64,000 nt of DNA, taken from assembly GCA_026168455.1 (NCBI GenBank), contig JANSJX010000045.1, positions 1 through 64,000 on the forward strand, in the 5' to 3' direction. This document shows, one piece after another, positions 14,371 to 27,490 of this stretch; positions within the stretch are counted from its first letter, which is position 1; each line of letters opens with the position of its first letter. Position numbers and translations under genes: made by a program. Under the pieces are notes generated by a model that did no database searches, was not told where the DNA came from, and was given only the letters and a program-made list of their open reading frames with translations. This DNA is from Theocolax elegans. Lineage: Eukaryota; Arthropoda; Insecta; Hymenoptera; Cerocephalidae.

Positions 14371-15900
14371 ATGTCGAATTTTTTATTTTCAAGGTCCATT
14401 GTAATGCCTAGTCATATGTGCCATATTTTGTGTTGTATGTTGCATTGTTCTGAGTTCTTAGCTAATAATCAAGGAACAATACAACAAACTAAACCAAGTG
14501 GGTTTGAAAAAAAGCAACTTTTGAGATATTATATAATGGTATTGCTTACATAAACGCGATATTTCTGGATATAATTAAGATCGTAATTCCGTACAGATGT
14601 CGAATTTTTTATGTGCAAGGTCCATTGTAATTTCTTGTTATATGTGCCATATTTTGTGTTGCATGTTGCAATTGTTCTGTGTTTTTAAGTATAAATCAAG
14701 AAAAAATACAACAAACAAAACAAAGTGGGTTTTAAATGAAGGCAATTGTTGAGATATTACATGATGATTTAACTTAAATAAACGCTATATTTCTGGAAAT
14801 AATTTAGATCGTAATGCCGTACAGATGTCGAATTTTTTATGTGCAAGGTCCATTGTAATTCCTTGTCACATGTGCCATATTTTGTGTTGAATGTTGCATT
14901 GTTCTGTGTATTTAATTATAAATCAAGGATCAATACAACAAACAAAACAAAGTGGTCTTTTAATGAAAACAACTGTTGAGATATTACATGATGGTATAGC
15001 TTAAATAAACATGATATTTCTGTATATAATTAATAGAGTAATTTCGTACAGATGTAGAATTTTTAATGTGTGAGCTCCATTGTAATTACTTGTCATATGT
15101 GCCATATTTTGTGTTGTGTGTTGCATTGTTTTGTGTTTTTAATTATAAATCAAGGAACAATACAACAAACAAAACAAAGTGGTCTTTTAATGAAAACAAC
15201 TGTTGAGATATTACATGATGGTATAGCTTAAATAAACATGATATTTCTGTATATAATTTAGATCGTAATGCCGTACAGATCTCGAATTTTTAATGTGTGA
15301 GCTCCATTGTAATTACTTGTCATATGTGCCATATTTTGTGTTGTATGTTGCATTGTTTTGTGTTTTTAATTATAAATCAAGGAACAATACAACAAACAAA
15401 ACAAAGTGGTCTTTTAATGAAAACAACTGTTGAGATATTACATGATGGTATAGCTAACATAAACATGATATTTCTGTATATAATTAAGAAAGTAAATTCG
15501 TACAGATGTCGAATTTTTTATGTGCAAGGTCCATAGTAATTCCTTGTTATATGTGCCATATTTTGTGTTGCATGTTGCATTGTTCTGTGTATTCAATTAT
15601 AAATCAAGGAACAATACAACAAACAAAACAAAGAGGGTTTGAAATGAAAGCAACTGTTGAAATATTATATGATGGTATTGCTTAAATAAACGCTATATTT
15701 CTGGAAATAATTTAGATCGTAATGCCGTACAGATGTCGAATTTTTTATGTGCAAGGTCCATTGTAATTCCTTGTCACATGTGCCATATTTTGTGTTGAAT
15801 GTTGCATTGTTCTGTGTATTTAATTATAAATCAAGGAACAATACAACAAACAAAACAAAGTGGTCTTTTAATGAAAACAACTGTTGAGATATTACATGAT
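14371..15900 (+). repeat. Satellite A higher-order repeat segment, copy 3 (partial)
   Basis: Monomer order matches 9811-11340 at an offset of 4560-4561 bp (20 monomers rather than 15), so about five extra monomers separate this copy from copy 2. It begins with the TTTTATTTTCAAGG class at 14371 and has the AGATCTCG/GTGTGAGCTCC class near 15280. The order diverges after about 15900. Another start of the same order is at 17326. Confidence 0.8.
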
Positions 15901-17974
15901 GGTATAGCTTAAATAAACATGATATTTCTGTATATAATTTAGATCGTAATGCCGTACAGATGTTGAATTTTTTATGTGCAAGGTCCATTGTAATTACTTG
16001 TCATATGTGCCATATTTTGTGTTGTGTGTTGCATTGTTTTGTGTTTTTAATTATAAATCAAGGAACAATACAACAAACAAAACAAAGTGGTCTTTTAATG
16101 AAAACAACTGTTGAGATATTACATGATGGTATAGCTAACATAAACATGATATTTCTGTATATAATTAAGAAAGTAAATTCGTACAGATGTCGAATTTTTT
16201 ATGTGCAAGGTCCATTGTAATTTCTTGTCACATGTGCCATATTTTGTGTTGAATGTTGCATTGTTCTGTGTATTTAATTATAAATCAAGGAACAATACAA
16301 CAAACAAAACAAAGTGGTCTTTTAATGAAAACAACTGTTGAGATGTTACATGATGGTATAGCTAAAATAAACATGATATTTCTGTATATAATTTAGATCG
16401 TAATGCCGTACAGATGTCGAATTTTTTATGTGCAAGGTCCATTGTAATTTCTTGTTATATGTGCCATATTTTGTGTTGCATGTTGCAATTGTTCTGTGTT
16501 TTTAAGTATAAATCAAGAAAAAAATACAACAAACAAAACAAAGAGGGTTTGAAATGAAAGCAACTGTTGATATATTATATGATGGTATTGCTTAATTAAA
16601 CGCGATATTTCTGTATATAATCAAGAGAGAAATTTCGTACAGATGTCGAATTTTTTATGTGCAAGGTCCATTGTAATGCCTTGTCATATGTGCCATATTT
16701 TGTGTTGTATGTTGCATTGTTTTGTGTTTTTAATTATAAATCAAGGAACAATACAACAAACAAAACAAAGTGGTCTTTTAATGAAAACAAGTGTTGAGAT
16801 GTTACATGATGGTATAGCTAAAATAAACATGATATTTCTGTATATAATTTAGATCGTAATGCCGTACAGATGTCGAATTTTTTATGTGCAAGGTCCATTG
16901 TAATTTCTTGTTATATGTGCCATATTTTGTGTTGCATGTTGCAATTGTTCTGTGTTTTTAAGTATAAATCAAGAAAAAAATACAACAAACAAAACAAAGT
17001 GGGTTTTAAATGAAGGCAACTGTTGAGATATTACATGATGATTTAACTTAAATAAACGCTATATTTCTGGAAATAATTTAGATCGTAATGTCGTACAGAT
17101 GTCGAATTTTTTATGTGCAAGGTCCATTGTAATTCCTTGTCACATGTGCCATATTTTGTGTTGAATGTTGCATTGTTCTGTGTATTTAATTATAAATCAA
17201 GGAACAATACATCAAACAAAACATGGTGGGCTTTTAATGAAATCAACTGTTGAGATATTACATGATGGTATAGCTTCAATAAACGCGATATTTCTGGAAA
17301 TAATTTAGATCGTAATTCCGTACGGATGTCGAATTTTTTATTTTCAAGGTCCATTGTAATGCCTAGTCATATGTGCCATATTTTGTGTTGTATGTTGCAT
17401 TGTTCTGAGTTCTTAGCTAATAATCAAGGAACAATACAACAAACTAAACCAAGTGGGTTTGAAAAAAAAGCAACTTTTGAGATATTATATAATGGTATTG
17501 CTTACATAAACGCGATATTTCTGGATATAATTAAGATCGTAATTCCGTACAGATGTCGAATTTTTTATGTGCAAGGTTCATTGTAATTTCTTGTTATATG
17601 TGCCATATTTTGTGTTGCATGTTGCAATTGTTCTGTGTTTTTAAGTATAAATCAAGAAAAAATACAACAAACAAAACAAAGTGGGTTTTAAATGAAGGCA
17701 ATTGTTGAGATATTACATGATGATTTAACTTAAATAAACGCTATATTTCTGGAAATAATTTAGATCGTAATGCCGTACAGATGTCGAATTTTTAATGTGT
17801 GAGCTCCATTGTAATTACTTGTCATATGTGCCATATTTTGTGTTGTGTGTTGCATTGTTTTGTGTTTTTAATTATAAATCAAGGAACAATACAACAAACA
17901 AAACAAAGAGGGTTTGAAATGAAAGCAACTGTTGATATATTATATGATGGTATTGCTTAAATAAACGCGATATT

Positions 17975-18664
17975 TCTGGATATAATTAAGAAAATAATTC
18001 CGTACAGATGTCGAATTTATTATGTGTGAGGTCCATTGTAATTCCTTGTCATATGTATCATATTGTGTTGAATGTTGCATTGTTCTGTGTATTTAATTAT
18101 AAATCAAGGAACAGTACATCAAACAAAACATGGTGGGCTTTTAATGAAATCAACTGTTGAGATATTACATGATGGTATAGCTTAAATAAACGTGATATTT
18201 CTGTATATAATTAAGAGAGTAATTTCGTACAGATGTCGAATTTTTTATGTGCAAGGTCCATTGTATAATGCCTTGTCATATGTGCCATATTTTGTGTTGT
18301 ATATTGCATTGTTTTGTGTTCTTAATTATAAATCAGGGAACAATACAACAAACAAAATATGGTGGGTTTTAAATGAAAGCAACTGTTGAGACCTTACATG
18401 ATGGTACAGCCTAAATAAACGCGATATTTCTGGATATAATTAAGAAAATAATTCCGTACAGATGTCGAATTTTTTATGTGTGAGGTCCATTGTAATTCCT
18501 TGTCATATGTACCATATTGTGTTGTATGTTGCATTGTTCTGTGTTTTACTTATAAATCAAGGAAAATACAAATAACAAAACATGGTGGGCATTTAATGAA
18601 AACAATTGTTGAGATATTACATGATGGTATAGCTTAAATAAACGAGATATTTCTGTATATAATT
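17975..18664 (+). repeat. Transitional satellite A monomers between block 1 and block 2 classes
   Basis: The monomer at about 17975-18190 is a hybrid. Its first part (AAGAAAATAATTCCG, GTGTGAGGTCC) matches the block 2 class, while its later part (GAATGTTGCATTG, GTATTTAATTATAAATC) matches the block 1 class. The monomers at 18190-18664 carry block 2 and 3 traits, such as CCATTGTATAATGCC and AAGAGAGTAATTTCG. The change of monomer class therefore precedes the change of orientation by about 0.5-0.7 kb. Confidence 0.7.
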
Positions 18665-18680
18665 TTAATACTTTAAAAAC
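18655..18680. other. Orientation-switch breakpoint (tail-to-tail satellite A)
   Basis: Plus-oriented monomers run up to TTCTGTATATAATT, ending at 18664. The next bases, TTAATACTTTAAAAACACAG, belong to the reverse complement of the monomer, entering at a different phase (the CTGTGTTTTTAAGTATAA part). The joint is abrupt, with no unique DNA and at most a few ambiguous T/A bases. The two sides do not meet at the same monomer position, so this is not a simple perfect palindrome. Confidence 0.9.
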
Positions 18681-21120
18681 ACAGAACAATGCAACATACA
18701 AAACAAAATATTGCACATATGACAAGGCATTATACAATCAACCTTGCACATAGAAAATTCGACATCTGTACGAAATTACTTTCTTAATTATAACCAGAAA
18801 TATCGCGTTTATTTAAGCCATACCATCATGTAATATCTCAACAGTTGTATTCATTAAAAGCCCACCATGTTTTGTTTGTTGTATTGTTCCTTGATCTATA
18901 ATTGAAAACACAGAACAATGCAACATACAGCACAAAATATGGCACATATGACAAGGCATTATACAATGGACCTTGCACATAAAAAATTCGACATTTGTAC
19001 GAAATTACTCTCTTAATTATATACAGAAATATCACGTTTAATTAAGCTATACCATCATGTAATATCTCAACAGTTGTTTTCATTAAAAGGCAACCATGTT
19101 TTGTTTGTTGTATTGTTCCTTGACTTATAATTAAAAACGCAAAACAATGCAACATACAACACAATATATGGCACATATGACAAGGCATTACAATGGACCT
19201 TGCACATAAAAAGTTCGACATCTGTTCAGAATTACACTCTTAATTATATCTGGAAACAGTGCGTTTATTTAAGCTATACTATCATGTAATATCTCAACAA
19301 TTGCTTTCATTTCAAACCTTCTTTGTTTTGTTTGTTGTATTGTTTCTTGATTTACAATTAAAAACACAGAACAATGCAACATACAACACAAAATATGGCA
19401 CATATGACAAGGCATTACAATGGACCTTGCACATAAAAAGTTCGACATCTGTACAGAATTACACTCTTAATTATATCCGGAAACATTGCGTTTATTTAAG
19501 CTATACCATCATGTAATATCTCAACAGTTGTTTTCATTAAAAGACAACCATGTTTTGTTTGTTGTATTGTTCCTTGATCTATAATTAAAAACACAAAACA
19601 ATGCAACATACAACACAAAATATGGCACATATGACTAGGCATTACAATGGACCTTGCACATAAAAAGTTCGACATCTGTACGAAAATACTCTCTTAATTA
19701 TAGACAGAAATATCATGTTTATTTAAGCTCTACCATCATGTACTATCTCAACAGTTGCTTTCATTTCAAACCTTCTTTGTTTTGTTTGTTGTATTGTTTC
19801 TTGATTTATAATTAAAAACACAGAACAATGCAACATACAGCACAAAATATGGCACATATGACAAGGCATTATACAATGGACCTTGCACATAAAAAATTCG
19901 ACATCTGTACGAAATTACTCTCTTAATTATATCCAGAAATATCGCGTTTATTTAAGCTGTACCATCATGTAATATCTCAACAGTTGCTTTCATTTCAAAC
20001 CTTCTTTGTTTTGTTTGTTGTATTGTTTCTTGATTTATAATTAAAAACACAGAACAATGCAACATACAGCACAAAATATGGCACATATGACAAGGCATTA
20101 TACAATGGACCTTGCACATAAAAAATTCGACATTTGTACGAAATTACTCTCTTAATTATATACAGAAGTATCGCGTTTATTTAAACTATACCATCATGTA
20201 ATATCTCAACAGTTGCTTTCATTAACAGCCCACCATGTTTTGTTTGTTGTATTGATCCTTGATCTATAATTAAAAACACAAAACAATGCAACATACAACA
20301 CAAAATATGGCACATATGACAAGGCATTATACAATGGAACTTGCACATAAAAAATTCGACATCTGTACGAAATTACTCTCATAATTATATACAGAAATAT
20401 CACGTTTAATTAAGCTATACCATCATGTATTATCTCAACAGTTGTTTGCATTAAAAGCCCACTTTGTTTTGTTTGTTGTATTGTTTCTTGATTTATAATT
20501 AAAAACACAGAACAATGCAACATACAACACAAAATATGGCACATATGACAAGGCATTATACAATGGACCTTGCACATAAAAAATTCGACATCTGTACGAA
20601 ATTACTCTCTTAATTATATACAGAAATATCACGTTTATTTAAGCTATACCATCATGTACTATCTCAACAGTTGATTTCATTAAAAGCCCACCATGTTTTG
20701 TTTGTTGTACTGTTTCTTGATTTATAATTAAAAATACAGAACAATGCAACATACAACACAAATGATGGCACATATGACAAGACATTACAATGGACCTTGC
20801 ACATAAAAAATTCGACATCTGTACGGAATTACTCTCTTAATTATATCCAGAAACATTGCGTTTATTTAAGCTATACCATCATGTAATATCTCAACAGTTG
20901 CTTTCATTTAAAACCCACCATATTTTGTTTGTTGTATTGTTCCCTGATTTATAATTAAAAACACAAAACAATGCAATATACAACACAAAATATGGCACAT
21001 ATGACAAGGAATTACAATGGACCTCACACATAAAAAATTCGAAATCTGTACGGAATTATTTTCTTAATTATATCCAGAAATATCGCGTTTATTTAGGCTG
21101 TACCATCATGTAAGGTCTCA

Positions 21121-21830
21121 ACAGTTGCTTTCATTTAAAACCCACCATATTTTGTTTGTTGTATTGTTCCCTGATTTATAATTAAAAACACAAAACAATG
21201 CAATATACAACACAAAATATGGCACATATGACAAGGCATTATACAATGGACCTTGCACATAAAAAATTCGACATCTGTACGAAATTACTCTCTTATTTAT
21301 ATCCAGAAATATCGCGTTTATTTAAGCTGTACCATCATGTAATATCTCAACAGTTGCTTTCATTTCAAACCTTCTTTGTTTTGTTTGTTGTATTGTTTCT
21401 TGATTTATAATTAAAAACACAGAACAATGCAACATACAGCACAAAATATGGCACATATGACAAGGCATTATACAATGGACCTTGCACATAAAAAATTCGA
21501 CATTTGTACGAAATTACTCTCTTAATTATATACAGAAGTATCGCGTTTATTTAAACTATACCATCATGTAATATCTCAACAGTTGCTTTCATTAACAGCC
21601 CACCATGTTTGTTTGTTGTATTGATCCTTGATCTATAATTAAAAACACAAAACAATGCAACATACAACACAAAATATGGCACATATGACAAGGCATTATA
21701 CAATGGAACTTGCACATAAAAAATTCAACATCTGTACGAAATTACTCTCTTAATTATATACAGAAATATCATGTTTAATTAAGCTATACCATCATGTATT
21801 ATCTCAACAGTTGTTTTCGTTAAAAGCCCA
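21121..21830 (-). repeat. Multi-monomer duplication within block 2, copy 1
   Basis: Three consecutive monomers (the CCCTGATTTATAA/CAATGCAATATAC class, then the CTTCTTTGTTTTG class, then the ACAGAAGTATCGCG/ACAGCCCACC class) recur in the same order about 4571 bp to the right. The last two recur again around 19900-20520. Differences between copies are isolated single bases or indels. Confidence 0.75.
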
Positions 21831-24800
21831 CTTTGTTTTGTTTGTTGTATTGTTTCTTGATTTATAATTAAAAACACAGAACAATGCAACATACAACACA
21901 AAATATGGCACATATGACAAGGCATTATACAATGGACCTTGCACATAAAAAATTCGACATCTGTTCGAAATTACTCTCTTAATTATATACAGAAATATCA
22001 CGTTTATTTAAGCTATACCATCATGTAATATCTCAACAGTTGATTTCATTAAAAGCCCACCATGTTTTGTTTGTTGTACTGTTTCTTGATTTATAATTGA
22101 AAATACAGAACAATGCAACATACAACACAAATGATGGCACATATGACAAGACATTACAATGGACCTTGCATAAAAAAAATTCGACATCTGTACGGAATTA
22201 CTCTCTTAATTATATCCAGAAACATTGCGTTTCGTTTATTTAAGCTATACCATCATGTAATATCTCAACAGTTGTTTTCATTAAAAGACAACCATGTTTT
22301 GTTTGTTGTATTGTTCCTTGTCTTATAATTAAAAACTCAAAACAATGCAACATACAACACAATATATGGCACATATGACAAGGCATTATACAATGGACCT
22401 TGCACATAAAAAATTCGACATCTGTAAGGCATTACGATCTAAATTATATCCAGAAATATCGCGTTTATTTAAGTTAAACCATCATGTAATATCTCAACAG
22501 TTGCCTTCATTTAAAACCCACTTTGTTTTGTTTGTTGTATTGTTCCTTGATTTATACTTAAAAACACAAAACAATGCAACATACAACACAAAATATGGCA
22601 CATATGACAAGGCATTATACAATGAAACTTGCACATAAAAAATTCGACATCTGTACGAAATTACTCTCTTAATTATATACAGAAATATCACGTTTAATTA
22701 AGCTATACCATCATGTATTATCTCAACAGTTGTTTTCATTAAAAGACCACTTTGTTTTGTTTGTTGTATTGTTTCTTGATTTATAATTAAAAACACAGAA
22801 CAATGCAACATACAACATAAAATATGGTACATATGACAAGGAATTACAATGGACCTCACACATAAAAAATTCGAAATCTGTACGGAATTATTTTCTTAAT
22901 TATATCCAGAAATATCGCGTTTATTTAGGCTGTACCATCATGTAAGGTCTCAACAGTTGCTTTCATTTAAAACCCACCATATTTTGTTTGTTGTATTGTT
23001 CCCTGATTTATAATTAAAAACACAAAAGAATGCAACATACAGCACAAAATATGGCACATATGACAAGGCATTATACAATGGACCTTGCACATAAAAAATT
23101 CGACATTTGTACGAAATTACTCTCTTAATTATATACAGAAATATCACGTTTATTTAAGCTATACCATCATGTAATATCTCAACAGTTGATTTCATTAAAA
23201 GCCCACCATGTTTTGTTTGTTGTACTGTTTCTTGATTTATAATTGAAAATACAGAACAATGCAACATACAACACAAATGATGGCACATATAACAAGACAT
23301 TACAATGGACCTTGCATAAAAAAAATTCGACATCTGTACGGAATTACTCTCTTAATTATATCCAGAAACATTGCGTTTATTTAAGCTATACCATCATGTA
23401 ATATCTCAACAGTTGTTTTCATTAAAAGACAACCATGTTTTGTTTGTTGTATTGTTCCTTGTCTTATAATTAAAAACTCAAAACAATGCAACATACAACA
23501 CAATATATGGCACATATGACAAGGCATTATACAATGGACCTTGCACATAAAAAATTCGACATCTGTACGAAATTACACTCTTAATTATATACAGAAATAT
23601 CACGTTTATTTAAGCTATACCATCACGTAATATCTCAACAGTTGCCTTTATTTAAAACCCACTTTGTTTTGTTTGCTGTATTGTTCCTTGATTTATAATT
23701 AAAAACACAGAACAATGCAACATACAACACAAAATATGGCATAAATGACAAGGAATTACAATGGACCTTGCACATAAAAAATTCGACATCTGTAAGGCAT
23801 TACGATCTAAATTATATCCAGAAATATCGCGTTTATTTAAGTTAAACCATCATGTAATATCTCAACAGTTGCCTTCATTTAAAACCCACTTTGTTTTGTT
23901 TGTTGTATTGTTCCTTGATTTATACTTAAAAACACAAAACAATGCAACATACAACACAAAATATGGCACATATGACAAGGCATTATACAATGAAACTTGC
24001 ACATAAAAAATTCGACATCTGTACGAAATTACTCTCTTAATTATATACAGAAATATCACGTTTAATTAAGCTATACCATCATGTATTATCTCAACAGTTG
24101 TTTTCATTAAAAGCCCACTTTGTTTTGTTTGTTGTATTGTTTCTTGATTTATAATTAAAAACACAGAACAATGCAACATACAACATAAAATATGGTACAT
24201 ATGACAAGGAATTACAATGGACCTCACACATAAAAAATTCGAAATCTGTACGGAATTATTTTCTTAATTATATCCAGAAATATCGCGTTTATTTAGGCTG
24301 TACCATCATGTAAGGTCTCAACAGTTGCTTTCATTTAAAACCCACCATATTTTGTTTGTTGTATTGTTCCCTGATTTATAATTAAAAACACAAAAGAATG
24401 CAATATACAACACAAAATATGGCACATATGACAAGGCATTATACAATGGACCTTGCACATAAAAAATTCGACATCAGTACGAAATTACTCTCTTAATTAT
24501 ATCCAGAAATATCGCGTTTATTTAAGCTGTACCATCATGTAATATCTCAACAGTTGCTTTCATTTCAAACCTTCTTTGTTTTGTTTGTTGTATTGTTCTT
24601 GATTTATAATTAAAAACACAGAACAATGCAACATACAACACAAAATATGGCACATATGACAAGGCATTATACAATGGACCTTGCACATAAAAAATTCGAC
24701 ATCTGTACGAAATTACTCTCTTAATTATATACAGAAATATCAGCGTTTATTTAAGCTATACCATCATGTATATCTCAACAGTTGCTTTCATTAACAGCCC

Positions 24801-25689
24801 ACCATGTTTTGTTTGTTGTATTGTTCCTTGATTTATAATTAAAAAACACAGAACAATGCAACATACAACACAAAATATGGCACATATGACAAGGAATTAC
24901 AATGGACCTCGCACATAAAAAATTCGACATCTGTACGGAATTACTCTCTTAATTATATACAGAAATATCAGCGTTTATTAAGCTATACCATCATGTAATT
25001 ATCTCAACAGTTGCTTTCATTTAAAACCCACCATATTTTGTTTGTTGTATTGTTCCCTGATTTATAATTAAAAACACAAAAGAATGCAATATACAACACA
25101 AAATATGGCACATATGACAAGGCATTATACAATGGACCTTGCACATAAAAAATTCGACATCAGTACGAAATTACTCTCTTAATTATATCCAGAAATATCG
25201 CGTTTATTTAAGCTGTACCATCATGTAATATCTCAACAGTTGCTTTCATTTCAAACCTTCTTTGTTTTGTTTGTTGTATTGTTTCTTGATTTATAATTAA
25301 AAACACAGAACAATGCAACATACAGCACAAAATATGGCACATATGACAAGGCATTATACAATGGACCTTGCACATAAAAAATTCGACATCAGTACGGCAT
25401 TACTCTCTTAATTATATACAGAAATATCGCGTTTATTTAAGCTATACCATCATGTAATATCTCAACAGTTGCTTTCATTAACAGCCCACCATGTTTTGTT
25501 TGTTGTATTGTTCCTTGATTTATAATTAAAAACACAGAACAATGCAACATACAACACAAAATATGGCGCAAATGACAAGGAATTACAATGGACCTCGCAC
25601 ATAAAAAATTCGACATCTGTACGGAATTACTCTCTTAATTATATACAGAAATATCATGTTTAATTAAGCTATACCATCATGTATTATCT

Positions 25690-26400
25690 CAACAGTTGCT
25701 TTCATTTAAAACCCACCATATTTTGTTTGTTGTATTGTTCCCTGATTTATAATTAAAAACACAAAACAATGCAATATACAACACAAAATATGGCACATAT
25801 GACAAGGCATTATACAATGGACCTTGCACATAAAAAATTCGACATCTGTACGAAATTACTCTCTTAATTATATCCAGAAATATCGCGTTTATTTAAGCTG
25901 CACCATCATGTAATATCTCAACAGTTGCTTTCATTTCAAACCTTCTTTGTTTTGTTTGTTGTATTGTTTCTTGATTTATAATTAAAAACACAGAACAATG
26001 CAACATACAGCACAAAATATGGCACATATGACAAGGCATTATACAATGGACCTTGCACATAAAAAATTCGACATTTGTACGAAATTACTCTCTTAATTAT
26101 ATACAGAAGTATCGCGTTTATTTAAACTATACCATCATGTAATATCTCAACAGTTGCTTTCATTAACAGCCCACCATGTTTTGTTTGTTGTATTGATCCT
26201 TGATCTATAATTAAAAACACAAAACAATGCAACATACAACACAAAATATGGCACATATGACAAGGCATTATACAATGGAACTTGCACATAAAAAATTCGA
26301 CATCTGTACGAAATTACTCTCATAATTATATACAGAAATATCACGTTTAATTAAGCTATACCATCATGTATTATCTCAACAGTTGTTTTCATTAAAAGCC
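25690..26400 (-). repeat. Multi-monomer duplication within block 2, copy 2
   Basis: Partner of 21121-21830 with the same order of three diagnostic monomer classes. The 198-base segment at 26147-26344 matches 20206-20403 with identical open-frame content. This copy lies within 200 bp of the block 2 edge at 26572. Confidence 0.75.
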
Positions 26401-26572
26401 CACTTTGTTTTGTTTGTTGTATTGTTTCTTGATTTATAATTAAAAACACAGAACAATGCAACATACAACACAAAATATGGCACATATGACAATACATTAC
26501 AATGGAACTTGCACATAAAAAATTCGACATCTGTACGGAATTACTCTCTTAATTATATCCAGAAACATTGCG

Positions 26573-26613
26573 GTTATAAAAGGTGCTACTTCGGAGTCCA
26601 GTTATAAAAGGTG
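26573..26613. repeat. 13-bp direct repeat at the left edge of the spacer
   Basis: GTTATAAAAGGTG occurs at 26573-26585 and again at 26601-26613, separated by 15 bp. The first copy sits exactly at the satellite/spacer boundary. It may be a small local duplication made during the rearrangement that produced the boundary, or part of a transposable-element end. No matching copy is obvious at the right edge of the spacer. Confidence 0.7.
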
Positions 26614-27490
26614 TTAACTAAGAAGCGAAATTTTTGTCTTCGATTTTAAGTTTGTACTACTGCCGGTGTTAGCTCAGCAATAAAATTGACAAGTGTTTTT
26701 GGTAATTTTATAAAAGATTATTTTTTTATCTATTATTTAACGATATTCTATTATTTTTAATTCGGGAATTAACAATATATCGTGAACTTAATATTGTTTA
26801 GAATAATGCACATAATAATTTTAATTTTATATATTTTAGACTGTTGTTGGTTTTAAATAACTCAATTTTTATAATACATTTGGACACTACTGTCGAAGGT
26901 TCTGTTTAACTGAGCAAGATTTTTTCGTTCGAGTAAAGTGAGGGAGAGAATTGGAATAAGGTATAAAACGATTCTAATACAACCACAAAAATTACGCAGC
27001 CCCACAAAAAAAGTTGACAGTCCCAAAAACGAGATCATGCTACTTATACATTTTTTGGGTCGCTGAATCCAGATCCGAGGATTTTGACGCCAGCAGATCG
27101 GCGTGGGATGGTTCATGCACATGAGAATTTTGCACCTAAATATTGTGCACAACATATAAAACAAATTAAAATTATACACAAATTATTTGTCGCAATAATA
27201 ATAAAATAAACATATGTCGTGTACAATTTTTCGAAAACTATTTATTATGTAATTTTATTATTATACCCCTACCTTTTATTGCACACAATATAGAAATTTG
27301 AAATTTTGTGGCTAAGGAAAACTATAATAAAGTTGTAATGTAGCTATTTTGCCGGTATTTTATCACCATTTCTGTACTCAATACATTTAAAAATATGCAC
27401 ACGATTTTATTGCGTATCAAATATCCCTACTAGAAATTAAAGTATAAATACGCTATAAGTGTAACGTTTTATAAGTCAGATTATAAGTAA
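26573..27490. other. Non-satellite AT-rich spacer between oppositely oriented arrays
   Basis: About 918 bp with no similarity to either satellite that I can see by eye. It begins right after the inverted monomer stops at CCAGAAACATTGCG and ends where plus-oriented monomers resume at ATTATAAATCAAGG. It is AT-rich with a more mixed core at about 26880-27150 (GTCCCAAAAACGAG, GACGCCAGCAGATCGG). A 105-codon minus-strand open frame (26862-27179) lies across that core, but it has no motif I recognise and its ends are low-complexity, so I do not call it a gene. It could be a fragment of an unknown transposable element or the original unique sequence at the array boundary. No clear terminal inverted repeats or poly(A) tail. 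Confidence 0.85.

Larger units (their letters stand above)
1..18664 (+). repeat. Satellite A array, block 1 (plus orientation, ~227-bp monomer)
   Basis: Head-to-tail tandem array. The word GGTCCATTGTAAT (or the variant GCTCCATTGTAAT) recurs with starts near 61, 288, 515, 744 and 971, giving steps of 227-229 bp and about 82 monomers. Each monomer has, in order, a TCTGTATATAATT or TCTGGAAATAATT segment, a CGTACAGATGTCGAATTTT segment, the CCATTGTAAT word, a GT-rich stretch (TTTTGTGTTG), an AC-rich stretch (ACAACAAACAAAACA) and a GTTGAGATATTACATGATGG segment. Several monomer classes interleave, for example one with GTGTGAGCTCC, one with TTTTATTTTCAAGG and one with AGTATAAATCAAGAAAAA. Block 1 differs from later blocks in mostly having CCATTGTAATT rather than CCATTGTATAATG. 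It continues off the left edge of the window. No gene lies within it; the frequent 60-86 codon open frames are repeat by-products. Family unknown to me; the role is presumed structural heterochromatin. Confidence 0.97.
18665..26572 (-). repeat. Satellite A array, block 2 (inverted orientation)
   Basis: The same about 228-bp monomer reads on the minus strand: on the plus strand one sees ACAATGGACCTTGCACATAA, TTCGACATCTGTACG and CATCATGTAATATCTCAACA in recurring order. There are about 35 copies. Most monomers have the CATTATACAATGG form, which in the reverse sense is CCATTGTATAATG, the form common in block 3 and rare in block 1. Internal multi-monomer duplications include 22421-22691 against 23790-24059 (offset 1368, six monomers), 21121-21830 against about 25690-26400 (offset about 4571, 20 monomers), and 20206-20403 against 26147-26344 (offset 5941, 26 monomers). 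No gene lies within the block. Confidence 0.95.

Noticed and set aside
26661..26680. TGCCGGTGTTAGCTCAGC, resembling the start of a tRNA with an A-box
   Set aside because: No GG after the A-box, no B-box (GGTTCRANYCC type) at a suitable distance, and no cloverleaf I could draw. Chance similarity.
26862..27179. 105-codon minus-strand open frame in the spacer
   Set aside because: No recognisable domain, low-complexity ends, and no support for a promoter or a conserved start. Length is within chance for AT-rich DNA with a GC-richer core. Noted inside the spacer entry only.
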